Shown: positions 59,829 to 64,000 of the stretch, one piece after another
How positions within the stretch are numbered: the first letter of the stretch is position 1
Layout: each line of letters opens with the position of its first letter
Source: Ianthella basta
Lineage: Eukaryota > Porifera > Demospongiae > Verongiida > Ianthellidae
DNA: 64,000 nucleotides
Direction: 5' to 3'
Assembly (NCBI GenBank): GCA_964019415.1
Contig: OZ025879.1
Location: forward strand, 124,001-188,000
Translations under genes and position numbers: made by a program
The notes under the pieces: generated by a model
What the model saw: only the letters and a program-made list of their open reading frames with translations
What the model was told of the DNA's origin: nothing
Databases searched by the model: none

Positions 59829-60675
59829 ATGCCGGTAGGTGGACGCCTTTGCTCAAGCTTTTAGTTTTCCCATCAACTCATCGAATGCCTCTCTTGTTGT
59901 TTGCAGCTGTTTTACTCCTTTTTCAAGTCTTTGGTCGGCAAAGAAGTCATTGTGGAGTTGAAGAATGATCTGAGGTTGGTTGTGTCTGGTATGCGACTTG
60001 ACATTACTAGTGTTGGCCATGTTCACAGCCTCCTCCCTCTGTTGTAGCATACAAGGGACACTGCACTCAGTCGACCAGGTGACCTGACACGCCTCACCAC
60101 CGTACAATCACGCACATACACACTAGCACTGCTCCTCTGTGAGCACCATACCACCCACAGCAGTGGTGTGTGGTGACTAGCATTGCAAGTGTCTGTACAC
60201 GTGTGCGCCACGCCTGGTATGACAGCACCACTCCCTCCACTGCAGTACCTCAACATCAAACTAACAGACATCAACATCCCTGACCCAGACAAGTACCCAC
60301 ACATGGTACGGCCCCTTTATCTGCTCCTGGTTCCGCCCACATGTACTAATCACTGCCCATGCATCAGCCACTGTTAACATGCCCTTCCCATTGTTGCCAT
60401 ACCCCTTCCCACTGTTACCACACCCCTTCCCACTGTTGCCACACCCCTTCTTATTGTTGCCACACCCCTTCCCATTGTTGCCACACCCCTTCTCATTGTT
60501 GCCACGCCCTTTCTCATTATTGCCACACCCCTTCCCATTGTTGCCTTCTCTATAGCTGTCAGTGAAGAATTGCTTCATCCGTGGTTCAGTGGTACGTTAC
60601 ATCCAGCTCCCGGTGGAGGAGGTGGACACTGCACTACTGCAGGACGCCACTCGGAAGGAGGGCAAGGCAACATGA
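59829..60675 (+). CDS. LSM2: U6 snRNA-associated Sm-like protein LSm2
   Basis: Five exons: 59829-59834 (only Met-Pro), 59907-59974, 60048-60078, 60246-60305, 60556-60675 (TGA), 94 aa (human 95). The sequence LFYSFFKSLVGKEVIVELKN, SIQGTLHSVDQYLNIKLTDI, DPDKYPHMLSVKNCFIRGSV is nearly identical to human LSM2, covering Sm1 and Sm2 motifs. LSm2 is part of the LSm2-8 ring on U6 snRNA in the nucleus and the LSm1-7 ring in mRNA decapping. The first coding exon is only 6 nt, and exon 3 is 31 nt. The last intron carries a 21-bp minisatellite. Confidence 0.97.
60374..60546. repeat. 21-bp minisatellite, about 8 copies, LSM2 intron
   Basis: CCACACCCCTTCCCATTGTTG units, pyrimidine-rich, ending 10 nt before the acceptor at 60555. 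Confidence 0.95.
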
Positions 60676-60789
60676 CCACCATCCATCGTCTGACTACCTC
60701 CCACACACACACACACACACACTGCATGACACATGGCCATGTGTTGTACTCTGTATTGGAGCGTCTGCACACTTCACTGTAAACAAATA

Positions 60790-62212
60790 TTACACTATTT
60801 GTGAATGAAATGACACAGAGTTGTGCAGGGGAACTGCGGGGTCAAAGGTCACTGAGCAGGTCACCCCAAACTTCACATCCAAGTAGCCGAGGTGGGGGGC
60901 AGCCACGATGCGGCCAGTGGCATCCACCACCACAGGCAGGCCACCTCGGGCCAGGAGGGGAGGCAGCCTGGCAGACTTGCGCCGTCTCAAACCCTTCCTA
61001 GCCACAATGTAGTCCGTCTCCAACATGTGCCGCACTGAGTATGCCACCAAAGGGTTGTGTGCGTGCCTTCCCTTTGGTGTCGGTGACAGTGTCACTCTGA
61101 ACCGGTTGCCCCACAGGAGCGGCTCCCCAAGGACAATAGGAGTGAGAGTCCGTTCAGTGGTCCGTGGGAGTTGCCTGGCAACCATGAACTGGGCACTGTC
61201 GATCAGTGCCATGTTGCAGTGAGCCAGAGAAGCGGCTTTGTTTGGTCTAGTTTCCATGGCAACAAGGTAGTCATAGCAACTGTTCAATGGAGTGTTACAC
61301 ACTGTGTTGGTGTGCCCCCCTATGTGGTGGAGGAGGGACAGGAGGAGTCGCTTGCCCACTGGAGGAGGCAGCTGCCTGAAGTGGGGGAGGTTGACAGTAG
61401 CAAATCCATGTTTCCTCTCAATGCTGACCAGCTTGTCACATGCTGAAGACACTAGCAGGGGGAGGGAGAGGGGAGGGGAGGATAGGTATACAGAGGAAGT
61501 AATTTACAAACAGTGAGTGTACTGAAGCTTTCACTGTTTACTGTGTTCACAGCCAGTGCATTCTGCTCACATCTTACACTTTCACAATGCACTTGAATGA
61601 GATAGTTACTGTAACAGTATCTACTCCCTCCCCCCGTCCTTGCCCCTCCTTCCTTCTTGCCCCACTCCTGCCATGCCCCTCCCCTCAGCTCCCCTCCCTC
61701 CCTCCTTCCTGCCTCAATCCACCTTTCTGCTGCATGTCCACCCTTATGTGCTGCACCCTGGCTATCAGCTGAGCAGTGGGTGCTCCAAGCCACTGGTTGG
61801 CTTGCAAGACCTTGCGGATCCTGTTACGGAAGTAGGTGTCACTCTCGTTAGTGGGGTCCTCCAACCACAGGATGGCGTTCTCTTCACAATAGTCCTGCAA
61901 CTCCCTCTAGAGAACACAGACCGGGCAAAGTGACACACACACACACACACACACACACGCGTACACCACACCACTTGTAGGAAACACTAACCAGGTCAAG
62001 AGGTTGGCAAAAGGCACACAACTAATGGAACAATGCAGAGCATACACCACTCGGGACACCACCCACCCACAGCTTGCCGTGTGACATGTGCAGTGTGGGT
62101 CAGACAGACTACAGGAAAGCACAGTGTGTCAACACACAGAACATGTACAGGGTGCGTATGTGCGTGTGTGTGTGTGTGTGTGTGCGTGTGTGTGTGTGTG
62201 TGTGCGTGTGTG

Positions 62213-62244
<32 letters not shown>

Positions 62245-63327
62245 CGTGTGTGTGTGCGTGTGTGTGTGTGTGTGTGTGCATGTGCGTGTGTGTGTGTGTG
62301 TGTGTGCGTGTGTGTGCATACGTGCTGACCTTAGTGACGTCCAACAGAGGCCTCACCACCCTCACAGGAGGGTTGTCCTGTATGAGGAGCACGCCCTCCA
62401 TGCATGCCAGCCCGTCAAGTCCACTCTCATTGGACAGACGATCGAGAAAGGTCTCTACACACCAACACACACACCCCCCCCACAGGTGGTCACACATTGC
62501 ACTATGTATATGAGTGAGGTGGATGCATGCCCACCAATCTGGTCATCCTTGTGGTGGCCAAGGAGAAGGGTGTCCACACTGTGCTGCTCACAGTACCTCA
62601 GTAGAGCGTGGTACCTTGCATTACGGGCTCGCTTCTGTATAGCAGACGTGGGTAGCTCCGCCCACTGCACAGGGACAATCCGGTGGGGCACACCTGGACA
62701 GTGGACGGTCCGAGGAGAGAGGTGGAGTGACACTGGCACACTCTGACAGTCCCTCTACCTCACCTAGCCGTTGAGCCAGCCGGCCGGCCTCCTCTGCCTC
62801 GCGGCTACTCTCTGGACGCAACCTGAGGAGAGACTTTGTCAGGTGTCAATTGTGTCACATGACAGTCACATGACACACCAGCCCACCTGTGGTCCACTGT
62901 GACAGCAGTGACACGCTTGCTGAAGAGCTCCCGAGCCACGCCCAACAGAGCAGCACTGTCACACCCACCTGAGAAGGCCACAGCTGCAAATGAAAGAAAT
63001 AGATACCCACACTCACAGGCACACAGAGGCTGACTGCATTCAAAGTGCACCCCACACGGCACGTCTCTTGCCAGTGCAACATAATCAGCAGTACAAGACC
63101 TTCCCCCCGCCCCTCCCCTCCCCCTCCCCTCCCCTCCCCCTCCACTCCCCTCCTCAAGTACCATTAAAACAAACAAGGCGTGTATAGGAGGCTCAGAAGG
63201 ACGGCCACTCACCGGCACGTCCGTCCACGGGAACAGACAATCCCTGTAGTGTTCTGGCCACCCTTCTTAACAACATATCAGGGAAAAACCGGGTCCAAAG
63301 GGAAAATGATTGATTATTAGCTCTCAT
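60790..63327 (-). CDS. tRNA(Ile)-lysidine synthase, TilS family (probably mitochondrial)
   Basis: Seven minus-strand exons: 63213-63327, 62887-62983, 62764-62822, 62535-62693, 62330-62454, 61723-61906, 60790-61451 (TAA); all phases agree, 466 aa. PP-loop [17 protein letters not shown] near residue 40, [67 protein letters not shown] and [29 protein letters not shown] and RNRIRKVL are the ordered landmarks of TilS, which uses ATP and lysine to convert C34 of tRNA-Ile(CAU) to lysidine so that it reads AUA. The N-terminus [28 protein letters not shown] is basic and amphipathic, so mitochondrial import is likely. Introns exclude bacterial contamination. Bilaterian animals generally lack TilS; retention fits a lineage with a mitochondrial tRNA-Ile(CAU). 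Confidence 0.88.
62154..62325. repeat. (GT)n microsatellite with GC interruptions, TilS intron
   Basis: A tract of TGTG/TGCG units abutting, on the TilS strand, the donor at 62329 (AAG|GTCAGC), ending close to 62154. Confidence 0.95.
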
Positions 63328-63371
63328 TATGACTTCCGGTCTACTAGAGCTCCTCAGCGCGCAGCAGAGAC
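63328..63371. promoter_or_regulatory. 44-bp bidirectional promoter of TilS (-) and a secreted-protein gene (+)
   Basis: The two start codons face away from each other across 44 bp. The spacer holds TGACTTCCGGTC, on the minus strand CCGGAAGTCA, a consensus ETS/GABP-type site, common in promoters of nuclear genes for mitochondrial proteins. Confidence 0.65.
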
Positions 63372-63901
63372 ATGAAGCCCGCCCTCCTCCTGGCCGTGTC
63401 CAGCTACCTCCTCGTGCTCGCTGACGCGCAAGGTATAACTCCCCTGTGTCAGAATAGCTACATTTTTTTCAGCAATGCGGATGAAGCCTGTAGAACCGCA
63501 CTCGGCTACGTGCCCCAAGGAAATCCTTTGGTACCACTTCGCCAGTCCTTCTCAGACTCGTCCCTGGACACGCTCTGCTCTGCAGTCGCTCCGACCAACT
63601 GCAGAACCTTGTTCCTTAACTACGTCAGAGAGTGCATCACGGCGACAACAATTAGCGGCACTCCCGAGGTTGGTAGTGCTGAATCCATAGAACTGCACCC
63701 CTCTGTTGTGTAGTGCCGTACACGGGTGTGCTGCAGTGTGTGTGTTGCAATAGGCATTGCTCCCTGCATGGTGTGTTCTCCACTCAGTTCTATACAGGTA
63801 CTTTAAACACAGACAGTTTGTCGGACATCACTAGTGCGCTTTGCCGAAAGGACTGTGTTGGTGCAGAGCAGTATTGCTACCCCACTGTGCGCAGTGCACT
63901 G
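63372..63901 (+). CDS. Secreted cysteine-containing protein (3' partial)
   Basis: Exons 63372-63668 and 63788-63901, phase 0, give 137 residues before the gene leaves the window (another donor follows at 63902). It begins MKPALLLAVSSYLLVLADAQ, a clear signal peptide with a likely cut after Ala-Asp-Ala. The mature part has spaced Cys: CQNSYIF, EACRTAL, LDTLCSAVAPTNCRTL, VRECI, then LCRKDCVGAEQYCYP. Two similar halves (SFSDSSLDTLCSAVA... and LNTDSLSDITSALCRKDC...) suggest a repeated small helical Cys motif. I do not recognise the family. No membrane segment yet. Confidence 0.7.
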
Positions 63902-64000
63902 GTAGGTGGCAGGGCAGTGTGTCAGGGACAGTCCTTACCTCCTCCTCCACCACCATGCAGAGTGTGTGTTAGCCACATCTCCCTCCCTCCATCTCCACTC

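Noticed and set aside
60790-63327. Bacterial contamination as the source of the TilS gene
   Set aside because: Seven exons with eukaryotic splice sites, microsatellite introns and animal genes on both sides.

Overview
The window is animal nuclear DNA, most likely from a sponge (inference). It holds sixteen intron-rich protein genes, about one per 4 kb, several of them metazoan types (TRAF, whirlin, FKBP15, mitoguardin, bublin, SAPCD, ODR4). Most introns are 50-150 bp. A spliced gene for a TilS-type tRNA(Ile)-lysidine synthase is present, an enzyme most animals lack but which I would expect in sponges whose mitochondria keep tRNA-Ile(CAU). No identification was made by database search. All gene models were built by hand by joining exons at GT/AG (once GC/AG) sites with matching phase, then comparing the proteins with remembered family sequences.

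Layout: 1-624 end of a long-chain acyl-CoA synthetase (+); 845-1152 bublin-like BBLN (+); 1279-2000 SAPCD-like (+); 1992-6982 mitoguardin MIGA (-); 7260-14630 Integrator subunit INTS5 (+); 14835-17544 ODR4 (-); 17700-28625 FKBP15 (+); 28888-30266 unrecognised six-exon gene (-); 30656-33805 OXNAD1 (-); 33992-40114 RalGDS/RGL-type Ral exchange factor (+); 40631-41609 mitochondrial ribosomal protein mL50 (-); 41764-48372 TRAF (+); 49378-50563 a duplicated TRAF 3' end; 51314-57627 whirlin (+); 58518-59768 proteasome beta subunit PSMB1 (-); 59829-60675 LSM2 (+); 60790-63327 TilS (-); 63372-63901 start of a secreted cysteine-containing protein (+), running off the window.

Genes are mostly arranged as head-to-head pairs sharing very short promoters (44 to about 280 bp between start codons: TilS/secreted, PSMB1/LSM2, mL50/TRAF, ODR4/FKBP15, OXNAD1/RGL, MIGA/INTS5) alternating with tail-to-tail pairs, one of which (SAPCD/MIGA) overlaps within coding sequence. 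The genes are not one pathway. Four act at or in mitochondria (MIGA, OXNAD1, mL50, TilS) and two act on RNA (INTS5, LSM2); the others cover signalling, trafficking, scaffolding and the proteasome.

The most striking structural feature is the repeat content of the introns. Nearly every long intron is long because it carries a minisatellite or a CA/GT tract that starts at or within a few bases of the 5' splice site, on whichever strand the gene lies. Two arrays in different genes use the same 12-bp unit built on the splice donor itself. Other findings are a 2.2-kb tandem duplication that joins whirlin exon 1 to the TRAF MATH domain, four TIR elements (three with clear, one with short target-site duplications or matching TTA ends) plus a SINE-like sequence, and two RecQ-like helicase fragments inside one TRAF intron, one of them within a 665-bp TIR element flanked by a perfect 10-bp duplication.
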